Assembly (NCBI RefSeq): GCF_001411555.2
Contig: NC_049901.1
Span: 15,167,190 to 15,231,189, forward strand
Length of the DNA stretch: 64,000 bases
Reading direction: 5' to 3'
Source of the DNA: Juglans regia
Taxonomy: Eukaryota; Streptophyta; Magnoliopsida; Fagales; Juglandaceae
Position numbers and translations under genes: made by a program. Below the pieces are notes generated by a model that had not been told where the DNA came from, did no database searches, and saw nothing but the letters and a program-made list of their open reading frames with translations. Shown here piece after piece: positions 1 to 19,681 of this stretch (positions are counted from its first letter, which is position 1; the number at the start of each line of letters is the position of its first letter).

Positions 1-1027
1 TGAAAAATCTGTAATCTCCAGCCATTTTAAACCCTATAGTGTAGTTTTATTGCTCTCTTATTTTAAGATGGAGCTCTGGACTTGCACCTTTGTTGTTCTT
101 TATTCTCTAGTGCTTTGTCAAAAGGGTCAGGGTACCCAACTTGGGCAAGAGTAATAACTACCACAAATAGGTTTCTATCTAACACTGTTTCTTTTGTACT
201 ATGTTGTAACATAGTGCTGAAAGGCCACTTCCACTTCCACTTGTACCCATTTCTCATTACTGTTGCTCTTCTAGACTCTCCTTTATCTACAGGACTTTTT
301 AAGTAATTATCTAATGACAAGCCAAGGCATGTGAATGAGGAGGGGCTGGAGAGTGATGTGGACATTGCAACTCCCTTAACTAATCTTAGTGGAATACTCT
401 TGCTTGCAAGGGGTATAACTTTAGCCTATGAATAATACTTTGGTGAATAATAGTTGAATTTGATATAGTATGACCATTTCTAGCAATTCCTTGTGGTTTA
501 TTCTGACATCCATTTTTTCATGGCCCATTATGAGTCTATCTGTCTATGAGATAATTGTAGCTTTTCAATTGAGATAATTGTAGCATTTCAATTGGGGACC
601 TTATTTTTGTTGCATTTTCATTTTAGTGGTTCACTGTCATACATGACAAAGTTTTGATTTATTATTGGAATCTTAGGTTCTAGATTTATTACAGCTAAAT
701 GGATTCAACTCAAATGCACAATTATATTGAAATAAAATCAAGTATGCTATCTGGCATACTTTCATATTACTCATGTTCATAAAAGTTGATATAAAATGAT
801 ATTTGGTTCTTATGGGGGCATGTCTGTGAGTACCTCCATGAGATTTTGAGATATTGTTATGTAACTGATAGGTAGCTTTACATAGTGATAATGCCATGAT
901 AGACATTAGCCTTCACTCTTCACACTGTTTTCAGTTTTAATCAATCTAGAATAGTAATGCATGTGTAGGAATTACTTTCAGAGAGAGATAATTCATAGAT
1001 CAAATCCTAAAATTTGAAATATTTCAG
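1..1027 (+). other. intron of the BTL3-like gene
   Basis: This AT-rich stretch lies upstream of a good acceptor (AAATATTTCAG) feeding the carrier exon at 1028. No carrier coding sequence is seen in it. A 100-residue open frame on the minus strand (63-365) matches nothing I recognise and has low-complexity Lys/Trp content, so I do not call it a gene. Confidence 0.6.
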
Positions 1028-3210
1028 ATCAGAACAAAGATGATAGCACCTGGTGGAGAAGCCTTGGGAGGTGTTATTGGTACTTTCCGCCACCTGATTT
1101 ATACAGAAGGGTTCTTTTCTCTTTACAAGGGCTTAGTACCCTCCATTATAAGCATGGCCCCTTCAGGTGCAGTGTTCTATGGTGTTTATGACATGTTGAA
1201 ATCAGCATATCTGCATTCACCAGAAGGGAGAAAAAGAATAAAAAACATGAAACAAGAAGGCGGGGAACTTAACGCTTTGGAACAGCTGGAGTTGGGTCCG
1301 ACTAGAACATTATTGTATGGGGCAATTGCTGGTGCTTGTGCTGAAGCTGCTACTTATCCTTTTGAAGTTGTGAGGAGACAGCTTCAAATGCAAGTGCGGG
1401 AAACAAGGTTAAATGCCCTGGCAACTTGTGTAAAGATTGTTGAGAAAGGGGGTGTTCCTGCTCTTTATGCAGGATTAATTCCCAGCTTATTGCAGGTAAT
1501 TTTTGAGTATTCGATGCCCTTAAATTGATAACTTGGTGTATGAATGCTTTAGTAGACCATAAAGTTGAAGTAGATGCTCGGGTTTTCATTCGTTGTTCTG
1601 CATTTACATATTAGCGGTCAGCATATAGCACAGCTTCCTTTTTAAAAAAAAAAAAAAAAAATTATTTATTTTTTAAAATTTTATGATGGGGCAACCACCC
1701 CATGGCAGAGCCCTTAGGACTCACCCATGGAACCTAAACCCCTGGGGAGACTAGCATGACAACCCACTGCCATGACCTCCCACTTAAATCGTAGTTTGAT
1801 CCAGCGGGTATCGAATCTGTGACATGGGTTTCATGCACACAAGTTCGCCCTTACCACTTGGGCTATCCACGGGTGGTCATATGGCACAACTTGAAAGATG
1901 AAGTTTATGATAGTTTATACTGATAAAAAAGATGGTGACAGTTATGATCCCCCTTCCCATCTGCTGTCTAATTTTTCTTTCCCAAGATTAAAGACTTGTT
2001 CGAAAATATATAGGATTTACATGGTCTGCATGTCTCTTGACAAAAAGGTGAGCTTGCTAGTTTGTTCAGCTGGTTTAGCATTTATTTTCAGTATGTTGCA
2101 ACTAGTTGATCTGCAACTGCTTCTATTTCCTAGGCAAGTTAATATAATATATAGGGAAAAGTTTTACTTTAGTTTGAGATAAAGGTGTGGTGAGAAAAAA
2201 ATAGAATTGAAGAAACTGAATTCATAATTCAATACCAATTTGAGTTACAGAGGCTATCACCGGTCCTGCCCCTCCAAGTAGAGCCATCATGTGGCTGGTC
2301 ATCGGCCTTACAAAAAGGCCTTTCATCTTGTTCGTGTGGCTGGCCATTGGTCTTACAAAGAGGTCTTTCATCTTGTTCATCTTTATCTTTCGGTTGGGTG
2401 ACCTTCTCTGCCATTAGGCCAAAATACAGGGACCTCTTTTGTATAATGATCTCTTCTTAACTGATTGTTTGCTGAACAGTCAACCAAGTAGGCTATCTCC
2501 AGTAGTGCCCCTCCAAGTAGAGCCATCATGTGGCTGGCCATCAGTCTTACACAAAGGCCTTTTCATCTTTATTTTTCGTTAGGGCTAACCTTCTCTGCCA
2601 TTAGGCAAAATACAGGGACCTCTCGTATAATGCTCTCTTCTAACCGATTGTTTGCCCTACAGTCTCCTTCACTATCATCAACACCTTTGTTTTTTCCTTC
2701 CACTCTCCTATATCCTCATTCCTCAAGTCCAAAACTTCAGGAAGAGCTCAACATTACCAAGATTATGAAATTCTTCCTAACAAATAATAAAAAACTATAC
2801 TCCATGCATCTGATATAAATTCACTCTTGGCTCAAACCCTAGAATTTAAAACCCTATCTACAACCTAACTTACTGTAGAAAACCCTGTGTCCTCTTTTTT
2901 TAATAGAAAACAATACATCCTACCGAGCCAATATGTGAAACACTACCTCCAACCCCATAACCATGGGATATGATATAATTAGTCTCTTTATGCTCGTTTG
3001 CGGGCCTTTAGTACTCTTCTTTTCTTCACAAACATGTTAAAGTTCGATTTACTACTTTTTTGTGGAGCATATGATGAACTCAATTTGTGATTTCAAGTTG
3101 CTAACACAATCTCATACTTCGTCTTTGATTTTCAGGTTTTACCATCAGCTGCCATAAGCTATTTTGTCTACGAGTTCATGAAGATAGTTCTAAATGTCGA
3201 GTCCACTTAG
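1028..3210 (+). CDS. BTL3: BTL3-like mitochondrial adenine nucleotide/substrate carrier, 3' part (last two exons)
   Basis: Two exons are seen: 1028-1495 (acceptor TTTCAG, donor GTAATT) and 3136-3210 (acceptor TTTTCAG, stop TAG at 3208-3210). They join in phase 0 and give 180 residues of a mitochondrial carrier family protein. The family signature P-x-[DE]-x-x-[RK] is visible as PFEVVRR, followed by the usual GGVPALYAGLIPSLLQ helix region. The protein ends VLPSAAISYFVYEFMK-, close to what I recall of Arabidopsis At5g64970 (BTL3). Carriers of this family move nucleotides or related solutes across the inner mitochondrial or plastid membrane; the exact substrate cannot be read from sequence. The 5' part of the gene lies upstream of the window, and positions 1-1027 look like intron. 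The last intron (1496-3135) carries a SINE and a small tandem duplication. The gene is convergent with CDKC. Confidence 0.85.
1637..1877 (-). repeat. tRNA-derived SINE with 15-bp target-site duplication
   Basis: On the minus strand the element begins with a tRNA-like head. A box A match (TAGCCCAAGTGG) is followed by a box B match (AGATTCGATACC). The body carries TGCCATGGGGTGGTTGCCCC and the 3' end is T-rich (A-run near 1644-1661 on the plus strand). It is flanked by CATATAGCACAGCTT (1622-1636) and CATATGGCACAACTT (1878-1892), a 15-bp duplication with two mismatches. Box A, box B, simple tail and duplication together fit a Pol III retroposon. It sits in the last intron of the carrier gene. Confidence 0.8.
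2251..2664. repeat. imperfect tandem duplication (about 231 bp and 175 bp)
   Basis: Copy A (2251-2481) and copy B (2490-2664) share AGGCTATC, then GCCCCTCCAAGTAGAGCC, ATCATGTGGCTGGCCATC, CCTTCTCTGCCATTAGGC, AAATACAGGGACCTCT and GATTGTTTGC in the same order. Copy A has an extra internal segment that repeats the GGCCTTTCATCTTGTTC unit. The whole block lies in the carrier intron and has no coding potential I recognise. Confidence 0.8.
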
Positions 3211-3552
3211 ACTGATAGAATTACAAGCCTGCTCAAGTCCGATGCAGAGCGCTCTGATAGATTTTGTTTTTGTTTTTTTTTTTTGAAAAAGTGGGGAGGG
3301 GGTCGATGGGATTTATTTGGAGTAAAAGCAGTGATGTTTTCAGTTATGCCAGACGATGAGAATCTTTTAAGAACAAATTTCGAACTGATTTTTTTTTTTT
3401 ATTTGGGATAAAAATGCAAATGTCTTCTGCTAAATTTTTGATCGTTAGCAAAGTATGTTGGACAGACCGAGCACAGTCCGTTTTGCAACTTCTCCGATTC
3501 TCGTTTGTAATATGTGTGCAAGCACTAAAAATGCAACTATAATTCAGTCTAA

Positions 3553-3717
3553 GGCCTCCGTTTGGATACATTTTATTTTATCATTATAATTTTTTTAAAT
3601 TTTGAAATAAAATATAATAAATAAATAAATTTTTTAAATCGTAAAATAATAATAATATTAAAAAACAATATTTTATTTAACTTTTATCTCATCTCAAAGC
3701 ACTATTCAAATTGCACC
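3553..3717. mobile_element. Tourist/Harbinger-like MITE, 165 bp
   Basis: The left end GGCCTCCGTTTGGATA and the reverse complement of the right end GGTGCAATTTGAATAG are related inverted termini. The element is flanked by TAA on both sides (3550-3552 and 3718-3720), the 3-bp duplication expected of PIF/Harbinger elements. The interior is AT-rich and ends with the CATCTCATCTC string typical of this family elsewhere in the window. Confidence 0.7.
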
Positions 3718-3749
3718 TAAATTTTTAGTCTCATTCACTAACACCATGC

Positions 3750-4399
3750 AGATAACGTCGTGTTTTTGAGTCATGTTTGTATCGTGTCAAGTCATGAATA
3801 TCCGACTATATAAGTCAATCCGAATCTGACCCGTTAAGTTAAACATATCAAACTTTCAAACCTTAATCCAACCAATTTAGATAACGAATCATGTCGTGTC
3901 ACCCATTTAATAATTAATTAGAAATAAATTAACACAACACGATCCATTTAAATCTGTTTAATATAAATAGGTTGAATTAATACACAACTCATTTGATTTG
4001 ATTAACATAATTTCATATAAAAATTAAAATTTATATTTATTAGTAGCCACAATATCTTAAAAAATATATATCAATATTTTTCAAATTTTAACATATAATA
4101 AAACTAATATTACAAATCATATAATAACAAATATGAGCATAGGTCTAAAATTACGATCCAAATAATAAAAACAATAAAAACATAAATATATTAAGAAATA
4201 CCAATATTACAACTTATCAGTAATACAATTTTAATATTAAAATAAAATCTAAATGGGTTGATCCGTTATTCGCCCGTTAATAAATCATCAAACGGGTTAA
4301 CCTGTTTTAATCCGAACCTGTTAACATCAAATCCAAACTCGTTAATTTTATCTCATGTCATATTAGATTTACAGATTGTATTACATATTGCCATCCCTA
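3750..4399. mobile_element. degenerate hAT-like non-autonomous element
   Basis: The right end reads ATATTGCCATCCCTA, so its reverse complement starts TAGGGATGGCAATATG, a common hAT-type terminus. The flanks of the stretch hold related motifs (GTGTCAAGTCATG and AAACGGGTTAACCTG) and the middle is very AT-rich. I could not find a convincing left terminus or 8-bp duplication, so the left boundary is approximate. The rest of 3211-4962, between the convergent carrier and CDKC genes, shows no gene. Confidence 0.4.
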
Positions 4400-4962
4400 A
4401 AAACGATGGAGGCTGGAGAGTGCATCAGGCTGGCCAAGCTTATATATTAACCATGCATCAGCATGTGTCATGATTTCATTCAAGTAATATCTTTACTTCA
4501 ACGTTACTTTAGCCACAAAATGTCTTATGTTCATCAGTAAATCAGTCGGTCGCTACTCAAGGATTTTTTTTTCCTATAATCTGTAAAACGTACAGGATTG
4601 TTCGTGTTACGTAAATCCTCTCATCATGTTCCTTGTCTGCATGTAAAGAAATAGTTCTTAAAATACACGATGAAAAAGTTTTATTTTACTGTTGGCAGAT
4701 AACATCTAACGAAAACTACATAAGCGTGGAGGCATCATGTTTGAGCTAATATCAATCGTTTCCAGAATAAAAGTCTTTACTCGAAATTCACCGAAACATT
4801 TTCGGCAAGGGCATCATTCATGGTTTTCGTTAACACTTTACCAAAGTATAAATATACCTTGCATTATAGCCGAGGCCAACTTCACACTGATTTCTCTCCT
4901 CTCCTGGATCATATAAATCGAGTTAAAATATTCTCACAATTCCGAGCACTGGTTCTCTAAAG

Positions 4963-12781
<7,819 letters not shown>

Positions 12782-13544
12782 CTCCCTCCCCTCACTCGTT
12801 CTTCGTTTGCCTATCTCGTTGAAATATAAAACAGCGGCTGGGTGAGAGGGTCTGCTTTGAGCTTTCTCTGAGAGACTGTTTTTTTTTTTTTTTCCTTTTA
12901 TATTCTGGGTGCGATGGATTGTTCGGTCTTTTCATTGGACGAGGGTACCTTTGTCCATACAGGAGAGTATAGACTGTAGAGGACATGTATATATATATAT
13001 ATTATATTATTAATAAAATGAAATCTAATTTACTCAATCCCACCGTTAAAAAGAAAAGTATATCATGTATGACTATCGGTCACAGGCGTTTTACACAAGT
13101 GCGGACATAGAAATGAAGTGGAAGCAAGATATTTTTCACGCTTCCTGCAATATCCGTTGTCGCGAGTTTTACGTCAGATTGACCCCAAACTCCAAAGCCT
13201 TCGACTTTCCTTTTCTTTTTAGTATTATTTTTATCATTAGCCTTTATTAATGACATTATGACAGGGAGCCGCTGTTTGTTAATCGACACTGTCTGAATTC
13301 CACTTCGGCTGCGACCTCTGTTTCCTCCGTAAGTTCCTCTTCGTACACTCCTATGTCTCCCACTTCTCTAATATGATTTCTTAGTTCTCACTAATATTAT
13401 AGTATCTCTCCATCAAACACGTTTTTATTATCATAGACGCGTTTCAACTCCACCTTTCGGATCAAAGAACTATCTGTCAATCAATTGTGTTTGTGATGAT
13501 TGCGTTAGAGTGCTGAGTTGGAGTAGGTAACCCAGAACGATTTC
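12782..13544. promoter_or_regulatory. shared divergent promoter/5' leader region of CDKC and CAMTA3
   Basis: Only 763 bp separate the start codons of CDKC (12781, minus) and CAMTA3 (13545, plus), so both promoters and both 5' leaders fit in this stretch. It holds a TA run near 12988-13012 and CT-rich sequence near each gene. At 13437-13442 there is a palindromic ACGCGT, which matches the vCGCGb box bound by CAMTA proteins. A CCGTAAG at about 13327-13333 could be a leader-intron donor. Transcription start sites cannot be read from sequence. Confidence 0.6.
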
Positions 13545-16500
13545 ATGGCGGACAGCAGGCGCTACGCTCTTGGTAACCAACTGGGTGAGATTTTTGTTGA
13601 ATTATTGGTTTTCCTCGTTTTTCGATCCTAGTATAATTTTGGGTTTTAAGTGTTTTCATTTTCTTTTTCGTTATATCTGATGGATAATTTCACGGTTTTA
13701 GCATGTTTTTATGAGATTCGCCAGGAAGTGTTTGTAGTTTTGTTTGTACGTAGTTGTTTGGGGAACGTTGCATTTGGTATTTATATTGCTGAATTGGTAA
13801 CACTTGTTGAATTTCTACTGTTAACTTCTTATCAAAGATACTTGTGTGCTTGGTTTTAAATGAATTGAGATTTGTTGAGACCATATTTTGGAATGCTTTC
13901 ACTTTCTACATATGGTAACAAGGGAACATTATACATCAATGCTAGAGCACTGGTTAAATCGTGCTTCGTGAAAGTAGACTTTAGAGAGAATCTTAAACCT
14001 GTTAGTCCCGATTGGGTTGTGTATCGTGGAAGACACTATTTTTTTTATCGATAAACAATTTTTTTTTTTTTTGATAAGTAATAAACAAAATTTTATTGAG
14101 CATGAAATAGACAAAGGCCCGAGTATACGGGACATATACAAGAGCATTGCCTATGCGTGCTAGTTTAGCAATACATGAGACACTATATTAGAACTTTGTA
14201 GACGATGTTGTTGTGATGAGAAACTAGAATAATAAACGACAATATCACTTCTTTGTAGCCCAATGGTTAACTTTTGATGACAAGTAGGGCTGAAAACCAA
14301 TTTGATCGGTTCGGTTTTCTCATGAAACCGAAACCGACCGACCGGTCGCTTAAGAGGAAGAAAACCGATCGAAACCGACCGGCTTAAGGGCTGAAACCGG
14401 CCCGGCCGGTTTCCGGTCGGTTTGATCGGTTTTGGGCTTTTCTTGGGCCATTCTTTTGGGCCATTGTTCTATTCTAATTGGGTCAATTTAACAAACTGTT
14501 TTGGGCTTTTTTTTTTTTTTTTTCTTTATTTCATTATCTAAGTTCTTTTTGAGCTTTTTGAGTTGATTTTATTTTAAATTTTAATAGTAATATCATTTAT
14601 AATTTTCTAGTATTAGTCTATTACTAACTAACTATATTAATTATTACTTACTACTTATTACATAATTAAAAAAAATAAAAATAACTTCACTAGATGTTTA
14701 GTATTACTCAATACATATTAAAAAAAAAAAACAAAAATAAATTGTCTTAAGCATAGCAAAATGCAACTAAAAAATATAACATAATTAAATGACAACAAAT
14801 TGGATAGTTGCTACTTGCTTCTTCAACTTCACGCTGTCAACCTTCAATCTTCAATACTTGTCACGTTTGATTGTGTGCCCAACTCTATATACAAACATTA
14901 ATAATAAAAATAAAACATCAAGGAGACGTTTGGATTCGAAGATGACTTGAGATGACTTGGGATGAGCTGAGATGAGTTGAGATAGATTGTGAATAATAAT
15001 GAGATGAGTTGTGAATAGTAGTGAGATTTGTGAGTTAAAGTTGCTGAATAGTAATGAATAGTAGTGAGATGACTTAAGATGAGTTGAGATGACTTGCGAA
15101 TCCAAACGTCTTCCAAATGTTAGTGAATTTGGTTTATAAAAAATACTAAACTTAAATTACAATGAAAACCAATAAAATATTACCTGATTCTACTATGAAG
15201 CTCTCCACATTATCCATAGCCTCCCGGATATCAATGGTTGTTGCTAGATGTCTTAACCAATTTTGAGTACAAATCAGTGCTTCAACAGTTCTCGGAGCCA
15301 ATGAACTCCGAAAAAGGGTCAAGCACACGACCTCCCGTACTAAATACTGACTCAGAGCCAACCGTGGAAACAGGCATAGCCAATAAGTCTCGTGCAATCC
15401 TCGCTAGTATAGGATAGTTAGCCTCATTAATTTTCCACCAAGTCAACAAGTCAAACGATGTGGAAAGTGCCTCACAACCATCTGATAAATATCGATCTAC
15501 TTCTGTTTTGGCAATAGTAGATCCCATGGCGGAAGATGCTTTATACCACTCATAGAACCATTTGGTCTCACGCTTGCTATCACCATCATTCATGGTTCTA
15601 GATGTCGGAGGGGGCACATATTCATGGCTACTCGTGGTGGAGCCGAATTCCACATTATATTCTGCATACAAATCTTTCAATAATTGTTTCACACTCGACA
15701 CCAACTCCTTAGCACGAAACTCATCATGAACTTTTTTCAAGTGAAAAGTAAGAAGTCCTAACTTGCTTCGTGGATCAAGCACAACTGTAACTAACAAGAG
15801 CAAGTTCAGCCTGTCTAATGACCCCCAATACTTATCATACTTTGTTATCATATTTATGGTCATACTCCTCAAGCAACTATTAGGACTCTCGCTCAACTCC
15901 ATCAACTCATTTTGGAGATCACAAATCTCCAAAAAACTGGTGTTTGCTGTCATATATAAAGACCCAGAAAATCTATTAGTAGCATCATAAAACATCTCCA
16001 AAAATTTAACAAAAACCCTCACTGTCTCCCACTCCCTGGCTTTAGGAGGCCCCATGTGTCCAGACCCAGTGCCATCATCAAAATAAGAGAGGTAATTATA
16101 ATCCTCACTCTCCATCCGCCTGAAAGCCTTCTCAAACTTCTCAGCTACCTCCAACATCATATAAGTTGAGTTCCATCGTGTTTGTACATTAAGACACAAC
16201 ATTTTCTTACAATCAATTTTTTCTTTTTCAGTATATCTCTTAAACTTGTCTAATCTTGCGGGAGATGAACACACATATCTAACTGCATTTCTTACCATTG
16301 TGATGGCGTCATTACACTCCTTCAAACCCTCATTCACAATAAGATTCAATATAATAGCATAACATCTCATGTGCATATACTTACCCCCCAACAAATTTTC
16401 ACTCAAAAACTATTTCAAATATGAAATTGCAGTATCATTTGAACTTGCATTATCAACTGTCACAGTAAATATTCTATCAATGCCCCAATCATACAAGCAT

Positions 16501-19500
16501 GACTCAACATATCTCCCAATAGTTTCCCCTCGATGATTAGGGATTAAACAAAAGTTAATGATTTTTTTCTGCAATTTCCAATCTTGATCATTGAAGTGTG
16601 CAGTTAGACACATATAATTCAAATTCTGTATTGATGTCCATGTATCGGTTGTCAACGAAATCCTCATGCCACCATTTTTTAACATTTTTTTCAGTTTTTC
16701 CTTTTCACTTTTATACAATTTCATACAATCTCTTGCCACTGTGACACGACATGACACTTTAAACCAAGGTTCAAAAGCCCAACACACTTTCTTAAATCCC
16801 TGTCCTTCAACAATTCTAAATGGTAACTCATCGACAATTACCATCTCTGCAATCGCCAACCTCACAATATCTTCACTATATTTGTAGGTTACAAGACTCC
16901 TTAACATACCATCACTCTCTCCAACCCCCTCCTCAGGTGTTGCCTCACCTGTTAATATTTTTTGATACCTATCCAAAGGACCACGTTTATGAGGATTTTT
17001 AGGACATGAAGGCAAATGGTTTTGCATTGTTGAAATCCCATTCCTCTTTGAGTTGCAAGCATATGTCTTGCCACAATAATTACATTTAGCCTTTGGATCA
17101 TCTATAGCACAACATTCCACTTTCGTAAAATGGTCCCAAACAATGGATGGATCATTCCCTTTTCGTTTCTTAGGTAATGGACAAGTAGTACTAGTAGGGG
17201 CACTAGGGGGTTTTGATGACTGTGTCTCCCTCACATCATCTCTCAAGTTAATGGTTGGTGTTGATGCATCAACATCAATCGGAGACGACGAAGAATCCAT
17301 CTAATTATAAAACAAAACATAAATATTACACGTTAGTACTTAATACGTTATCATGTACATTATCACAACAGCTAGTTTGCAACATAGCAAACATCACAAG
17401 TCTAAGACTCTAATCTAAGTTTAGTTCACTCATCACATTTCATGCTTTAAATTCATTAATTCAAACTTTCAAAGATTGGTAAGAAATAAAATTAACAAAC
17501 ATAGCCTACAATCCACAAGTCTATCACAGACACACGCACAAAAATTATCACTAATCATCACAAATTATCACACTGTAAGCACTAGCAGTGGCACTAAGCA
17601 GTGGCACTTCACAGTTCATATTTCGGGCAGTGGCACTTCACAGTTCACATTTCGGGTAGTGGCACTTCACAGTTCACATTTCGGGCAGAAGTCCTAAGCT
17701 CATTTCAACATTGCTCCATCACACACGACGCAAAGTCAATCACAAACCACAATATTTTTACTAACCAAGGAAAAAACAGAGGCAATACATCATCTTCCTC
17801 CCAAAAAATTCCTCAAGAAATTTAACAATAACAACTTCAACGTTCAAGAAAATAAACCCATAAAAGATGAATAAAACTTACAGTGGGATGTGGGCCGTGT
17901 GGGTCGTCGGCGATGAGAGAGGAGAAAGGGCTGTGCCGCTGTGGGTTGTCGGCGACAAGAGAGGGAGTCTGGGTCACGGGGTCCGGGGAGAGGGAGAGGG
18001 AGTCTATATGGCCACGGGGTCCGGGGAGAGGGAGAGGGAGTCTGTATGGCCTATGGGGTCCTGGGAGAGGGAGAGGGAGAGGGAGGCTGCCGCTGGGACT
18101 GGGAGCTGCTCGGGCTCACGAAGGAACGAAGAAGACGAAATGAGAAGGGGGGGAGGGTCGGGGTTCTAACCCTAGCCAAAATGATGCCGTTAGACCAAAC
18201 GGCGTCCTGCTTAATTTTTTTTTTCATTGGTTTAAAAACAAAACGACGCCGTTTCATGTGAAACGGCGTCGTTTTGTATAAGAAATATATTTTACATATA
18301 TAGATTTAAGACGTCGGCTGGTTCGTCGGTTTAGACCGGGATTGAACCGCAGACCGAACCGGCCGACGTTGGTTTCCTTAATTTCCTACCGCCGGCCGAC
18401 CGGTTCTCTGCCGGTTTCGGCCGGTTCCTGAATCCTGCGGCTGGTTTGAGTCGGCGGCGGTCGGTTCGGCCGGTTTGTGTACAGCCCTAATGACAAGATG
18501 AAACATTTATCTGCTCAACTTGTCTATGTATGTATGCATGCACTTATTAAACAAGAGACTTGTCTATGTATGTATGTGTGCATAAAGAGAGCCCGGCTTA
18601 GATTAAAAACCATTTTCAGTCACTTGGCCTCTGAAAATGTGCTTTGTATGTTCAAGAATATACTCCACAGATGTGGATGGAGACTTTTATTTGGCACTGG
18701 CCCTAGGCCAGGGAATCAGTGTGCCTATATTTTATTAGTCCTTACATGGCCTTAAATTATTTCTTTCGACCCAAATGCATAAACATAAATTTGATGTTTA
18801 GGAAATAATTTGTTTATTTTCTACTTGTTAGTTCTACATGTAGTGGTTCCCTAGGATCAAATAATTGTATAGATGTTTTGTGAATGTTGTTTGGTGGAAT
18901 GCAGATATTGAACAACTACTCCTAGAAGCACAGCATCGATGGCTTCGTCCAGCTGAAATTTGTGAAATTCTTCGAAACTATCAAAAGTTCTGTATTGCCC
19001 CAGAGCCTGCAAATATGCCATCAAGTATGACTCGTTACTGAATTTCTTTTGTTTGATATCATGTGCAATAATTGTTAGAAGTACTTCTTCTCGATAACAG
19101 CGGCTATCTAAATGATATTATTAACGCATTTTTTTAGATGAATTTTCTATTTTTCGTATATTTGTGGAGTCCTGGAGAGAAATTTTACATAAGGTTTAGC
19201 CTCCTTTCTCTATGATCTACTTGCATTATATTGGGAGTATAGGCTTTTGTTTTTAATCTCCTCCATCTTATAGCTAAGATCAAGTATCACTTATAAAGCA
19301 GATACCAAGTTTCTCTTTCAACTGGTTTTGTTGATGATATTTCACCAGCATTTGTGATCCTAACCAACTCCTTGGTATAGTCTCTAGTCTATGTCAATCT
19401 ATTGTAGTCTTGTAGACTTCCTATGCTAGAGCCTACTAGACATGCTACCTGCAACCCCGGGGCATTCGCCCACCTCACCCATCAAACAAAACTACCAATC

Positions 19501-19619
19501 AGATCAGATTCATAATCGACCACTAAAAACCACAAACAGACAAAAACCAAGATCATAATCAACCACCAACCAGACAAAAACCGAAGAGACCAAACTAGTG
19601 AACCACAATGAAAAAAAAC

Positions 19620-19681
<62 letters not shown>

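Larger units (their letters stand above)
14285..18489 (-). mobile_element. hAT (Ac-like) DNA transposon, 4205 bp, in CAMTA3 intron 1
   Basis: The element begins TAGGGCTGAAAACC and ends CAGCCCTA, giving the short inverted terminus TAGGGCTG typical of hAT. It is flanked by a perfect 8-bp duplication ATGACAAG (14277-14284 and 18490-18497), the hAT size. Both subterminal regions (about 14300-14440 and 18310-18480) are packed with ACCGG/CCGGT motifs, as expected for transposase binding. A BED-type transposase gene lies on the minus strand inside it. Tandem repeats lie at 17600-17686 and 17978-18095, and a MITE has inserted at 14922-15113. Confidence 0.93.

Noticed and set aside
63..365. 100-residue minus-strand open frame at the left edge
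   Set aside because: It lies in the intron before a good acceptor of the carrier gene. It shows no family resemblance and low-complexity composition.
17867..18261. Three overlapping plus-strand open frames of 86-106 residues
   Set aside because: They are produced by GA-rich tandem repeats inside the hAT element. All frames are open because the repeat has no stops.
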